This document shows, in pieces, positions 1 through 7,968 of a stretch of 64,000 nt of DNA (position 1 is its first letter; each line of letters opens with the position of its first letter). This DNA is from JADJPO01 sp963724535. GTDB lineage: Bacteria > Actinomycetota > Actinomycetes > Actinomycetales > Kineosporiaceae. The translations under genes and the position numbers were made by a program. Location: contig CAVRVD010000016.1 in NCBI GenBank assembly GCA_963724535.1, positions 124,001-188,000 on the forward strand, in the 5' to 3' direction. The notes beneath the pieces are model-generated. The model saw nothing but the letters and a program-made list of their open reading frames with translations. It was not told where the DNA came from and ran no database searches.

Positions 1-8
1 CCCGCGGC

Positions 9-26
9 GAACGGGTCGACCCGTTC
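9..26. other. 18-bp perfect palindrome, possible operator
   Basis: The sequence GAACGGGTCGACCCGTTC is identical to its reverse complement. It sits at the window edge about 130 bp upstream of the DUF3117 gene. It could be a repressor site or the loopless stem of an upstream terminator; the neighbouring gene is outside the window, so the choice is open. The rest of positions 1-153 shows no gene that I can support. Confidence 0.35.
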
Positions 27-153
27 ACGTTATTTCGCCAGGACAGCGACGAGCGGCGATAATAGGCGCCGACGCAGGCTCTCCCGCAGTGCGATCGTGC
101 ACTGATCGTGCGCAAGCACCCCAGGAGGGGCCCTATCAGAAAGGGGATGCCGC

Positions 154-321
154 ATGGCGGCGATGAAGCCGAGGACTGGCGACGGCCCGCTCGAGGTCAC
201 GAAGGAGGGCCGCGGCATCGTCATGCGCGTGCCGCTGCAGGGCGGCGGCCGGCTGGTCGTCGAGCTGACTCCGGAGGAGGCGGGCGATCTGGGCGACGCC
301 CTCAAGGCGGTCCTCGTCTGA
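154..321 (+). CDS. DUF3117 small conserved protein
   Basis: This 55-residue protein starts MAAMKPRTGDGPLEVTKEGR and ends with a short segment rich in acidic and small residues. That is the signature and usual length of the actinobacterial DUF3117 family (Rv1211 type). The family has no established function. The purine-rich GGGG about eight bases upstream supports the ATG. It stands alone and a strong hairpin follows it. Recognition is by sequence pattern and length, and the product is probably a small cytosolic protein. Confidence 0.88.
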   Translation: MAAMKPRTGDGPLEVTKEGRGIVMRVPLQGGGRLVVELTPEEAGDLGDALKAVLV

Positions 322-410
322 CCGTCACGCCTCCGGGCAGCCGGTAGCGGGATCAGACGTACGGCACGAAACGACTCCCACAACGAACCACCGCGAGACC
401 GTCGAACGCG

Positions 411-453
411 ACACGGCAGGGCCCCGGACCGACGTCCGGGGCCCCTGTCGTGT
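411..453 (+). terminator. GC-rich hairpin after DUF3117 gene
   Basis: GGCCCCGGAC and GTCCGGGGCC face each other across a four-base loop, and the stem continues outwards with one bulge. There is no T-run, as is common for actinobacterial terminators. It lies between two same-strand genes, so it may separate their transcripts. Confidence 0.6.
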
Positions 454-492
454 CGGCGGATCGTGTCCTGTCGTCCCGAGTAGGTTGACCCG

Positions 493-2070
493 ATGGGCAC
501 CGTGCACACCGGGGTGGGGATCGACGAGCTGCTGGCTGGACCCGGTCGGCACCCGGCCCTCGCCGACGTTGACGTGCTCGCCACCGGAGTCGGTCAGGGC
601 CCGAAGGCCACCCGAGCGGCCGAACGCTCCGCCCGAGCCTACGGCGTCGACCTGGCCGCGATGTTTGCGGCCGAGTCGTTCCGGGGTCGGGTCGGCGAGG
701 TGGTCCGGGTACCGGTGCAGCCTCCCACAGGCCCCCCCGCGGACCCTGCGCTGCCGGCCCGTTGGCTGCTGGTCGGCACCGGGGCCGGCACCCCGACCGA
801 CCTGCGCCGTGGCGCGGCCGCGCTGGCCAGGGTGGTGCGTGGCCGCCGCCACCTGGCCGCCGACCTGATCGGGTCGGGTCGGGGCCGGCCCGCGGCGCAG
901 GCGGTCCGCGCTGTGGTCGAGGGCCTGCTCCTGGGCGGGCACGCCGCGCCGACCCAGCGCACCGCGGCCGCCGCCGACCGGGCAGCCGTCGGCCAGGTGC
1001 TGCTGCTCGGTGACCTGCCCGCCGATGCCCTGGCCCGCGGTGAGCTGCACGCCCGGACGGGAGCCTGGGCGCGTGACCTGGCGGTCACGCCGTCCTCGGT
1101 GAAGTCGCCGGCCTGGATGGTCGAGCAGGCCCGGGCGGTGGCCGAACGGTCCGGGCTGACGATCGAGATCTGGGACGCCGCGCGGCTGCAGGAGGAGTCG
1201 TTCGGGGGCCTGCTGGCTGTCGGCGGGGGCTCGGCGACCCCGCCGTACCTGGTCCGGCTCGACCACCACCCGGACGGGCCGGGCCGGCCCGCGGACCGTC
1301 GCGGACGTCGTCCGGTGGTGCTGGTCGGCAAGGGGATCACCTTCGACACCGGCGGCATCTCGCTCAAGCCGCGTCCGGCGATGGTCGGGATGAAGAGCGA
1401 CATGGCCGGGGCCGGGGCCGTGCTGGCCGTGCTGACGGCCTGCCGGGAGGCCGGGGTGCGTGTCCCGGTGACCGGCCTGCTCCCGCTCGCCGAGAATGCC
1501 ATCGGCGCCACCGCCTACCGGCCCAGTGACGTGGTCCGTCACTACGGCGGGCGGACCGTCGAGGTGACGAACACCGACGCCGAAGGACGGATGGTGCTGG
1601 CTGATGCCCTCGCCTACGCCGATGACCGGCTCGACCCGGCCGTCCTGGTCGACGTCGCGACGCTGACCGGGGCCGCCACGCAGGGACTGGGCCGTCGGCA
1701 CGCGGCCCTGTTCAGCCCGGACGACGCCCTGGCCCGCTCGCTCACCGCGGCCGGGCTGGCCAGTGGTGAGCGGCTGTGGCGGATGCCGCTGGTCGAGGAG
1801 TACCGGGCCTGGCTGGACTCCGACATCGCTGACCTGCGCCAGGTGACCAGTCATCCGGCCGGCGGCGGTGGCGCGGTCCTGGCCGCGTTGTTCCTGCAGT
1901 CCTTCGCCGGCGGCCGACCCTGGGCCCACCTGGACATCGCCGGACCGGCCCGTTCCGAGCGTGAGGAGCACGAGGTGCCCAAAGGGCCGACCGGGTTCGG
2001 GGCGCGGGTGCTGCTGCGCTGGCTGGAGGGGCTGGGCCGCCGGTCCGGGCCGCCGGGTGCTGGCCAGTGA
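493..2070 (+). CDS. pepA: Leucyl aminopeptidase (M17 family)
   Basis: A cytosolic dimetal aminopeptidase that removes N-terminal residues from peptides. The C-terminal catalytic half carries the family metal and active-site signatures: GKGITFDTGGISLKP (about residue 278 onward) and NTDAEGRMVLADALAYA (about residue 356 onward, the M17 consensus NTDAEGRL). The N-terminal half is the less conserved M17 N-domain. The 525-residue length is normal for actinobacterial PepA. The ATG follows a weak TAGG-type site. The gene ends three bases before a convergent gene, leaving no room for a terminator between them. Confidence 0.93.
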   Translation: MGTVHTGVGIDELLAGPGRHPALADVDVLATGVGQGPKATRAAERSARAYGVDLAAMFAAESFRGRVGEVVRVPVQPPTGPPADPALPARWLLVGTGAGTPTDLRRGAAALARVVRGRRHLAADLIGSGRGRPAAQAVRAVVEGLLLGGHAAPTQRTAAAADRAAVGQVLLLGDLPADALARGELHARTGAWARDLAVTPSSVKSPAWMVEQARAVAERSGLTIEIWDAARLQEESFGGLLAVGGGSATPPYLVRLDHHPDGPGRPADRRGRRPVVLVGKGITFDTGGISLKPRPAMVGMKSDMAGAGAVLAVLTACREAGVRVPVTGLLPLAENAIGATAYRPSDVVRHYGGRTVEVTNTDAEGRMVLADALAYADDRLDPAVLVDVATLTGAATQGLGRRHAALFSPDDALARSLTAAGLASGERLWRMPLVEEYRAWLDSDIADLRQVTSHPAGGGGAVLAALFLQSFAGGRPWAHLDIAGPARSEREEHEVPKGPTGFGARVLLRWLEGLGRRSGPPGAGQ

Positions 2071-2073
2071 TCC

Positions 2074-2451
2074 TCAGTCGTCGACCTGGACGTCCCAGAC
2101 GGTGAGGTAGTCGGGGTCGACCACGGTCTCGCCGCTGCTCTGCAGGACGTACCGGCCGGGCTTGGCCACCTCGTAGGCGCCCGCGTCGGCCGGCAGTACC
2201 GCGGAGTCGCCGGCCCGGTCCACCACCACGACTCCGTCGCCGACCTCGAGCACCCGGCCGCAGAACTGTTCGGCGCGCAGCACGGTGCCGAACGGGTCGC
2301 GGAAGGTGATCCCGACCAGGAGCCGGGCGCCCACCAGGTGCGACAGCTGCTCGGCACCGCGCAGCAGCCGCCGCGGCGGCCTCGGGGTGCCGGTCCGGAC
2401 CGGGATCGGGGCAGTCGTGAACGGCTTGTACTCGGGCACGAACGCGCTCAC
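2074..2451 (-). CDS. Conserved hypothetical protein
   Basis: A 125-residue protein of predominantly beta-prone sequence with no membrane segment or motif that I recognise. Its GTG start overlaps the stop of the upstream O-methyltransferase gene in a GTGA arrangement, so it is probably translationally coupled to it. The N-terminus is rich in Pro, Arg and Thr; the rest alternates hydrophobic strands and acidic turns, ending in VWDVQVDD. Function unknown; the gene call rests on overlap, codon bias and conserved strand. Confidence 0.7.
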   Translation of the reverse strand: MSAFVPEYKPFTTAPIPVRTGTPRPPRRLLRGAEQLSHLVGARLLVGITFRDPFGTVLRAEQFCGRVLEVGDGVVVVDRAGDSAVLPADAGAYEVAKPGRYVLQSSGETVVDPDYLTVWDVQVDD

Positions 2452-3098
2452 CGGTCGGTCATCGGGCCCAGGACCCCCACCAGCAGCCCGCCACCGACAG
2501 GCAGCAGACAGGGCACGACCCCCTCCTCATCGCGGACCCGCTTGGCGGCGTCCCGCATCGCTGTGGTGGCGGGGTCACGCCGGGCCGGATCGGCCACCTG
2601 GCCGCGCGACAGCGCATCGTTGACCACGACGGCGCCGCCGGGGCGCAGCAGTCGCAACGACTGCTCCACATACCGTGCGGCCAGGGTCGGCTCGGCGTCC
2701 ACGAACACCAGGTCGTAGGCGTGGTCGGTCAGCCTGGGCAGCACGTCGAGGGCACGTCCGGAGATCACCCGGGTCCGGTTCGGGCGCGAGCCCGCCTCGC
2801 TGAACGCCTCCCGGGCCGCCCGCTGGTTCTCGACCTCGAGGTCGATGGTGGTCAGGACGCCGTCGGCGGGCATCCCGCGCAGCAGGCACACCCCGGAGAC
2901 CCCGGCGCCGGTGCCGATCTCGACCACGGCCCGGGCGCCCAGTGCGGCGGCCAGCACCTGCAGCGTCGCCCCGGTGCCTGGGGTCACCGCGTCACACCCG
3001 AGCTCTCGTGCCCGGGCGCGGGCACGGTCGATGACCTCGTCGTCGGGGACGAAGCTCTCGGTGAAGGCCCAGGCGGCCGGGTTGGGGGCGTGGATCAC
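2448..3098 (-). CDS. Class I SAM-dependent O-methyltransferase
   Basis: This is an Rv1220c-type small-molecule O-methyltransferase of 216 residues. The AdoMet-binding motif EIGTGAGVSGV lies at about residues 60-70, with an acidic strand FVDAEP about 65 residues later and a conserved ND near GGAVVVNDALSRG. The open frame extends further upstream, but the GTG used here has AAGGAG six bases before it and gives the usual family length. It is divergent from sigE, the same arrangement as in mycobacteria. The substrate is unknown. Confidence 0.88.
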   Translation of the reverse strand: MIHAPNPAAWAFTESFVPDDEVIDRARARARELGCDAVTPGTGATLQVLAAALGARAVVEIGTGAGVSGVCLLRGMPADGVLTTIDLEVENQRAAREAFSEAGSRPNRTRVISGRALDVLPRLTDHAYDLVFVDAEPTLAARYVEQSLRLLRPGGAVVVNDALSRGQVADPARRDPATTAMRDAAKRVRDEEGVVPCLLPVGGGLLVGVLGPMTDR

Positions 3099-3182
3099 AG
3101 GCTCCTTCGTCGGTGGACGCGTGGTAATGCGGCCGTGCACCGTCAGCGTAGTTCGCCCGACCCCCGCAGCGGCGCACGCCTT

Positions 3183-3227
3183 GCCGTGCAGGACACAGCC
3201 GTGCACGACACAGCCGCGCACAACACA
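3183..3227. repeat. Three tandem 15-bp repeats
   Basis: The unit GCCGTGCACGACACA occurs three times in a row with one to three changes per copy. It lies in the 286-bp gap between the O-methyltransferase and the sigE promoter. It is too short to call an element; it may be slippage or a spaced binding site. Confidence 0.7.
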
Positions 3228-3315
3228 CCAGGTGTGCCGCCGTCAACCGGGGACCACCCTGAGGTCCCCCTGAGCGGCAGTCGGGTGAATCTGGGACAAC
3301 CCTGGGAATGCCCCG

Positions 3316-3341
3316 GGAACCTGCTTGGAGAGGGCGCCGTT
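3316..3341 (+). promoter_or_regulatory. Predicted ECF (SigE-type) promoter of sigE
   Basis: GGAAC and CGTT are separated by 17 bases, which matches the GGAAC...GTT consensus of the mycobacterial SigE/SigH group. The predicted start would lie about 35-40 bases before the GTG of the sigma-factor gene. This suggests autoregulation. It is a pattern match only. Confidence 0.6.
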
Positions 3342-3384
3342 GCCTGGGCAGGACCGGGGGCTCTAGGCGAGGATAGGAGAGCCG

Positions 3385-4173
3385 GTGACGGCATGGGCCA
3401 TGCCGCTGCGGATGCCGCAGCAGGCGACGGCGACCAGAACGAGGCGATCGAGAGGCCGGAGGATGGCTGAGGACGAGGCGCGGACGACGTCCGCCGCCGC
3501 GGCTGTGACCGCCTCCACCGACCCTCCGGGCGCGCAGGCCGATGCGACCTGGACCCCGCCGACCTGGGAAGAGGTCGTGCGTGACCACTCCTCCCGGGTG
3601 TTCCGCCTCGCCTACCGGCTGACCGGCAACCGCCATGATGCCGAGGACCTCACCCAGGAGGTCTTCGTCCGGGTGTTCCGCTCGCTGGCCACCTACACCC
3701 CGGGCACCTTCGAAGGCTGGCTGCACCGGATCACCACGAACCTGTTCCTCGACCAGGTTCGCCGCAAGAAGCGGATCCGCTTCGACGCCCTCCCCGAGGA
3801 CGCCGACGACCGGATGGCCGGCAGCGACGTGGGCCCGGAGCGGATGTGGGAGTACAACCATCTCGACCACGACGTCCAGGCCGCGCTGGACGCCCTGCCC
3901 CCGGAGTTCCGGGCTGCAGTCGTGCTGTGCGACATCGAGGGGCTGTCCTACGAGGAGATCGCGGACGCCCTGGACATCAAGCTCGGCACCGTGCGCTCGC
4001 GGATTCACCGCGGTCGGGCCCAGCTGCGCAAGGCCCTGGCCCATCGCCGTCCCGGGGAGGCGGTGGCCAACGGGTCCCCGCCCCGTCCGGCCCGGTCCCA
4101 GGGCGGAGGGGCCGGCAGCGTCTCCGGGTCGATGCTCGGACCGGTCGCGGTCACCGGGCCGGTGAACCAATGA
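3385..4173 (+). CDS. sigE: RNA polymerase ECF sigma factor, SigE-like
   Basis: A group IV sigma factor for envelope stress. Sigma region 2 spans about residues 64-130 (RLAYRLTGNRHDAEDLTQEV, then GTFEGWLHRITTNLFLDQVR). Region 4 spans about 165-220 with the helix-turn-helix YEEIADALDIKLGTVRSRIH. The GTG start has AGGAG five bases upstream; an ATG at 3463 is an alternative that would shorten the disordered N-terminus. The C-terminal 40 residues are low-complexity Gly/Pro/Ser. It overlaps the anti-sigma gene by four bases (ATGA), so the pair is translationally coupled. The order sigE-anti-sigma-htrA-tatB matches mycobacteria. Confidence 0.93.
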   Translation: MTAWAMPLRMPQQATATRTRRSRGRRMAEDEARTTSAAAAVTASTDPPGAQADATWTPPTWEEVVRDHSSRVFRLAYRLTGNRHDAEDLTQEVFVRVFRSLATYTPGTFEGWLHRITTNLFLDQVRRKKRIRFDALPEDADDRMAGSDVGPERMWEYNHLDHDVQAALDALPPEFRAAVVLCDIEGLSYEEIADALDIKLGTVRSRIHRGRAQLRKALAHRRPGEAVANGSPPRPARSQGGGAGSVSGSMLGPVAVTGPVNQ

Positions 4174-4778
4174 GTCACCTGGAGGAGCAGATCAGCGACC
4201 TGGTCGACGGTCGGTTGGCCGGCGTCGCCGCCGCGCACGTGAACGCCCACCTCGCCGGCTGCTCCGCGTGTCGGCATCTGGTCGACTCCGAGCGGCTGAC
4301 CAAGGAACGGCTATGGGTGCTGGCCGACCCCGAGCCGCCCCCTGGCCTGTCCGCCCGGCTGCTCGCCCTGCCGCAGACCCTCGACGAGGCCGGCGCCGAC
4401 CGGGGTGCCGCCCGCGCCGCCGGGGCCGGGTCCGGTCCCGTACCGGGGACGGCGCCGCCGGGATCGCGTCGTCCTGGCGGCAGCAGCCGCCCGCCGTCCG
4501 CTCCCGCCGGCGGGCCGCACGCGGTTCCGTTGCCGGATGGGCGCGGCCGGTTGGCCGGGCGCCCGCATCGGCTCCGGGTGGCCGCCGCCGTGGCTGGGTC
4601 CGTGGGGGCGGTCAGCGCCGGCCTGTTCGGGCTCAGCGTCGTCTCCCCGGCCGCCAACGCGGCGCTGGTGCCGTCGGTCGACCTGCTCGCACCCCGCAGC
4701 GTCGTGTCCACCTCCCTACTGCCGGTGCTCAGCATGCCGCCCGCCTGGTGGGTGGCTGCCGACGTGTCTCGGCGCTAG
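4170..4778 (+). CDS. rseA: Zinc-associated anti-sigma factor (RseA-like)
   Basis: A 202-residue regulator of the preceding sigma factor. The N-terminal ZAS domain has the H-x3-C-x2-C motif at His27, Cys31 and Cys34. A long Pro/Gly/Arg-rich linker follows, and a hydrophobic segment at about residues 140-165 would anchor it in the membrane. A short Val/Leu-rich tail follows. The ZAS motif suggests redox or zinc-dependent release of SigE, as known for the family. The start is fixed by the ATGA overlap. Confidence 0.88.
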   Translation: MSHLEEQISDLVDGRLAGVAAAHVNAHLAGCSACRHLVDSERLTKERLWVLADPEPPPGLSARLLALPQTLDEAGADRGAARAAGAGSGPVPGTAPPGSRRPGGSSRPPSAPAGGPHAVPLPDGRGRLAGRPHRLRVAAAVAGSVGAVSAGLFGLSVVSPAANAALVPSVDLLAPRSVVSTSLLPVLSMPPAWWVAADVSRR

Positions 4779-4922
4779 CCGGCCGCAGGCGGTCATGGAC
4801 CGGATGCGGAGCGACACGTAGGGTCGCGGCTACGGCGAACGGTCCACGCCGGGGCCTCGACCGGCACCGCGCGGACCGAGACGGACCAGACACCTTCGAG
4901 CCACGATCACCGGGGCGGCCCC

Positions 4923-6293
4923 ATGACCCAGCCAGCAGGACCGGGATGGCCCTGGGCGTCGTCGGCCAGCGACCGGCCCGCCCCCGACTCGAGCGGGTCC
5001 CCGCCGCCGCTACCCACGTCCCCCGCGGCCGATGGTCCGTTCTCCTCGGCCGGTGCCCCGGACGGCACCTGGCCCGCCCCGCCACCCGGCGGCCAGCAGG
5101 ACCGCTCGGCTGCCCCCGCCCCGTCCGGCCCCACTCCGCCGGATGACCCGGCGGTGCGCCCCCGCCGCCGCGTCGGGGCCTCGATGTTCTTGGCGTTCGC
5201 GAGCGTGGCCCTGATCGCCGGTCTGATCGGCGGGGCTGGTGGCGCCTGGCTGCTCGGCCGCAGCGATGAGCGCCTCGGATCCTCCACCCCGGTTCGCCCC
5301 GGGCAGGTCACCGTGTCCGCCGGCGCCGAGGCGCCCCCGATCGCCCGCGCCCCGGAGAGCATCGCCGGGATCGCCGCCACGGTGCTGCCCAGCGTCGTCC
5401 AGATCGAGGTGGCCGTCGAGGAGGGCGAGGGGTCCGGTTCCGGGTTCATCCTGGACAGCCAGGGGCACATCCTGACCAACAGCCACGTCGTCGCCCAGGC
5501 CGTCTCGGGCGGGGACATCACCATCGTCTTCGACGACGGCAGCAAGCAGGAGGCACAGATCATCGGCCGGGACGCCGCCTACGACCTGGCGGTGCTGCGG
5601 ACCGAGGTCGGCTCACGCCGTCCACTGCAGCTCGGCGACTCCGACCGGGTGGTGGTCGGTGACCCGGTGATCGCGATCGGGGCGCCGCTCGGTCTGCAGG
5701 GCACCGTGACCACCGGGATCGTCAGCGCCACCAACCGTCCGGTCAGCGCGGGTGTGCAGAACCGCAACGACCCGGCCACCTACATCAACGCGATCCAGAC
5801 CGACGCGGCGATCAACCCCGGCAACTCCGGTGGACCGCTGGTGGATGCCAACGGCCGGGTGATCGGGATCAACTCGGCGATTGCGCAGGCCTCGGCCAAC
5901 CCGTTCGGCGCCGGCGGCGGCAACATCGGAGTCGGCTTCGCCATCCCCAGCAACCAGGCGCGCCGCACCGCCGAGGCGTTGATCACCCGCGGGGCCGCCG
6001 AGTACCCGGTGATCGGGGTCAGCCTCACCTCGGACTATCAGGGTGAGGGGGTCAAGGTCGCCGAGCAGAGTCTGCAGGGCCAGGCCGCCATCACTCCCGG
6101 CGGCCCGGCCGACCAGGCCGGCATCGAGCCGGGCGACGTCATCGTGGCCCTGGACGGCAAGCCGATGACCACCGCGCTGGAGCTCATCGTCGGCATCCGG
6201 GCCAGGGCGGTCGGCGACACGGTCGTCCTGACCGTGCGCCGGGACGGGCAGGACCGTGACATCACGGTGACGCTCCAAGCTGCTCCGAGTTAG
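4923..6293 (+). CDS. htrA: HtrA/DegP-type serine protease with PDZ domain
   Basis: A membrane-anchored extracytoplasmic protease for misfolded proteins. About 85 Pro-rich cytosolic residues precede one transmembrane helix (about 86-110). The trypsin-like domain carries the catalytic triad His188 (NSHVV), Asp221 (YDLAVL) and Ser302 (NPGNSGGPL). A PDZ domain covers roughly the last 90 residues (GGPADQAGIEPGDVIVALDG). All three catalytic residues are present, so it should be active. It lies in the sigE-rseA-htrA-tatB cassette, consistent with a SigE target; no second ECF promoter was found in the 144 bp before it. Confidence 0.95.
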   Translation: MTQPAGPGWPWASSASDRPAPDSSGSPPPLPTSPAADGPFSSAGAPDGTWPAPPPGGQQDRSAAPAPSGPTPPDDPAVRPRRRVGASMFLAFASVALIAGLIGGAGGAWLLGRSDERLGSSTPVRPGQVTVSAGAEAPPIARAPESIAGIAATVLPSVVQIEVAVEEGEGSGSGFILDSQGHILTNSHVVAQAVSGGDITIVFDDGSKQEAQIIGRDAAYDLAVLRTEVGSRRPLQLGDSDRVVVGDPVIAIGAPLGLQGTVTTGIVSATNRPVSAGVQNRNDPATYINAIQTDAAINPGNSGGPLVDANGRVIGINSAIAQASANPFGAGGGNIGVGFAIPSNQARRTAEALITRGAAEYPVIGVSLTSDYQGEGVKVAEQSLQGQAAITPGGPADQAGIEPGDVIVALDGKPMTTALELIVGIRARAVGDTVVLTVRRDGQDRDITVTLQAAPS

Positions 6294-6302
6294 GGTTCGT
6301 CG

Positions 6303-6719
6303 GTGTTCGGGATCAGCGCGAACGAGTTCATCGTCCTGTTGGCGGTGGCGGCGGTCGTGCTCGGTCCGGAGCGGCTTCCCCAGTACACCCAGCAGTTGGC
6401 CCGGTTGGTGCGTGAGCTGCGCCGGATGGCTCAGGGCGCGACCGATCAGGTCCGGGCCGAGATCGGTCCGGAGTTCGACGACGTGGATTGGCGCAAGCTG
6501 GACCCGCGCCAGTACGACCCGCGCCGGATCGTCCGCGAGGCCCTCGCCGACACCTTCGACCCCGATGACCCGCTCGGGCTCAAGGAGCCGCCCCCCACCC
6601 AGGCGCGGCCACCGGACGGAACCCGCGCCGGGGCGAACGGGTCGGCACGCCGTCCCCAGCCGGTCGCCGGCGACGGGCCGGACGACGCGGCGCCCCGGTT
6701 CGACCCCGACGCGACCTGA
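6303..6719 (+). CDS. tatB: Sec-independent translocase subunit TatB
   Basis: The protein begins MFGISANEFIVLLAVAAVV, a single N-terminal membrane helix followed by the conserved LGPERLPQY hinge and a charged amphipathic helix (VRELRRMAQGATDQVRAEI). That layout identifies TatB of the twin-arginine export system. The C-terminal half is acidic then Pro/Ala-rich and probably disordered. The GTG start lies nine bases after htrA, so it is likely cotranscribed. The 138-residue length is typical of actinobacterial TatB. Confidence 0.93.
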   Translation: MFGISANEFIVLLAVAAVVLGPERLPQYTQQLARLVRELRRMAQGATDQVRAEIGPEFDDVDWRKLDPRQYDPRRIVREALADTFDPDDPLGLKEPPPTQARPPDGTRAGANGSARRPQPVAGDGPDDAAPRFDPDAT

Positions 6720-6732
6720 ACGACGCGTTCAG
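6716..6732. terminator. Short hairpin containing both convergent stop codons
   Basis: CTGAACG-ACG-CGTTCAG forms a 7-bp stem with a 3-base loop between tatB and mrp. The TGA of tatB and the TGA of mrp are mirror images inside the stem. It may work weakly in both directions; there is no T-run. Confidence 0.35.
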
Positions 6733-7904
6733 CGACCTGCCGGGGTCAGTCCCAGGGAGCGTCCGACCAGGCTGCGTCCGCGCTGGGCCAACCGGTCGGC
6801 GATGGACTGAAGCGCCACCGCGGCCGGTGAGTCGGGGGCGGCCAGCACGACCGGAGCGCCAGTGTCGCCGCCCTCGCGCAGCGCGACGTCCATCGGCACC
6901 TGGCCCAGCAGCGGCACCCGGGCGCCGATGGCGGTGCTCAAGGCATCGGCGACCGACTGCCCGCCGCCGCTGCCGAAGACCTCCATCCGGGAGCCGTCGG
7001 GCAGCTCGAGCCAGGACATGTTCTCGATCACTCCGGCCACCTGCTGCTTGGTCTGGAGCGCGATCGAGCCGGCCCGCTCGGCCACCTCGGAGGCCGCGGT
7101 CTGCGGGGTCGTGACCACGAGCAGCTCGGCCGACGGCAGCAGCTGGGCGGTGGACAGCGCCACGTCGCCGGTGCCGGGGGGCAGGTCCAGCAGCAGCACG
7201 TCGAGGGTGTCCCAGAACACGTCGGAGAGGAACTGCTCCAGAGCCCGGTGCAGCATCGGTCCGCGCCAGACCACCGGTTGGTTGCCGGGCACGAACATGC
7301 CGATCGAGATCACCTTCACGTCGTGCGCGACCGGCGGCAGGAGCATGTCGTCGACCTTGGTCGGCGGGGTGTCCACGCCGAGCATGCGCGGTACCGAGAA
7401 CCCGTACACGTCCGCGTCCAGCAAACCCACCTTGAGGCCCTGGGCGGCCAGTGCGGCGGCCAGGTTGACCGTGATGCTGGACTTGCCGACACCGCCCTTG
7501 CCGGAGGCGACGGCGTAGATCCGGGTGGTCACGCCGGGCTTGTTGAAGGCGATCTCGTGGCTGGGCCGGCCGCCGCGCAGCCGGTCCTTGAGGCCCTGCC
7601 GTTGCTCGTCGCTCATCACCCCGAGTGCGACGCGCACGTCCTGGACCCCGGGCACCGCCTGCACGGCCGCGGTGACGTCACGCGTGATCCGGTCCTTCAT
7701 CGGGCAGCCGGGAACGGTGAGCAGCACCTCAACGGCGACGGTCGAGCCCTGGATGTCGACCGAGCGCACCATGTCGAGCTCGGTGATCGGGCGGCGGATC
7801 TCTGGATCGTTCACTCCGGCGAGCGCGGCCATGACGGCCTCGGTGGAGACGGGGGACGCGGCGGAGGCTTCGGAGTCGGTGGACTCGGTGGAGTTGTACG
7901 GCAT
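6729..7904 (-). CDS. mrp: Mrp/ApbC iron-sulfur cluster carrier P-loop ATPase
   Basis: A cytosolic Fe-S cluster carrier of the Mrp/NBP35 class. Residues about 20-100 form a MIP18/DUF59 domain (VNDPEIRRPITELDMV, TVPGCPMKDRI). The ATPase domain follows with the deviant Walker A GKGGVGKSS at about 135-143, and LLLDLPPGTGD as switch II/Walker B. No C-terminal CxxC pair is evident, so cluster binding may differ from eukaryotic NBP35. It is convergent with tatB, as in mycobacteria. Length 391 residues is normal. Confidence 0.94.
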   Translation of the reverse strand: MPYNSTESTDSEASAASPVSTEAVMAALAGVNDPEIRRPITELDMVRSVDIQGSTVAVEVLLTVPGCPMKDRITRDVTAAVQAVPGVQDVRVALGVMSDEQRQGLKDRLRGGRPSHEIAFNKPGVTTRIYAVASGKGGVGKSSITVNLAAALAAQGLKVGLLDADVYGFSVPRMLGVDTPPTKVDDMLLPPVAHDVKVISIGMFVPGNQPVVWRGPMLHRALEQFLSDVFWDTLDVLLLDLPPGTGDVALSTAQLLPSAELLVVTTPQTAASEVAERAGSIALQTKQQVAGVIENMSWLELPDGSRMEVFGSGGGQSVADALSTAIGARVPLLGQVPMDVALREGGDTGAPVVLAAPDSPAAVALQSIADRLAQRGRSLVGRSLGLTPAGR

Positions 7905-7968
7905 GGTGTCGATGGTAGGTGGTGCTCACCCATGCCGCCCGGGCGGCCGTCCCGGCGGGCCCGTCCGC

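Noticed and set aside
325..1971. Long antisense frame (548 codons) opposite leucyl aminopeptidase
   Set aside because: High GC keeps antisense frames open. The composition is Gly/Arg/Gln low-complexity with no domain, and pepA on the other strand has clear motifs.
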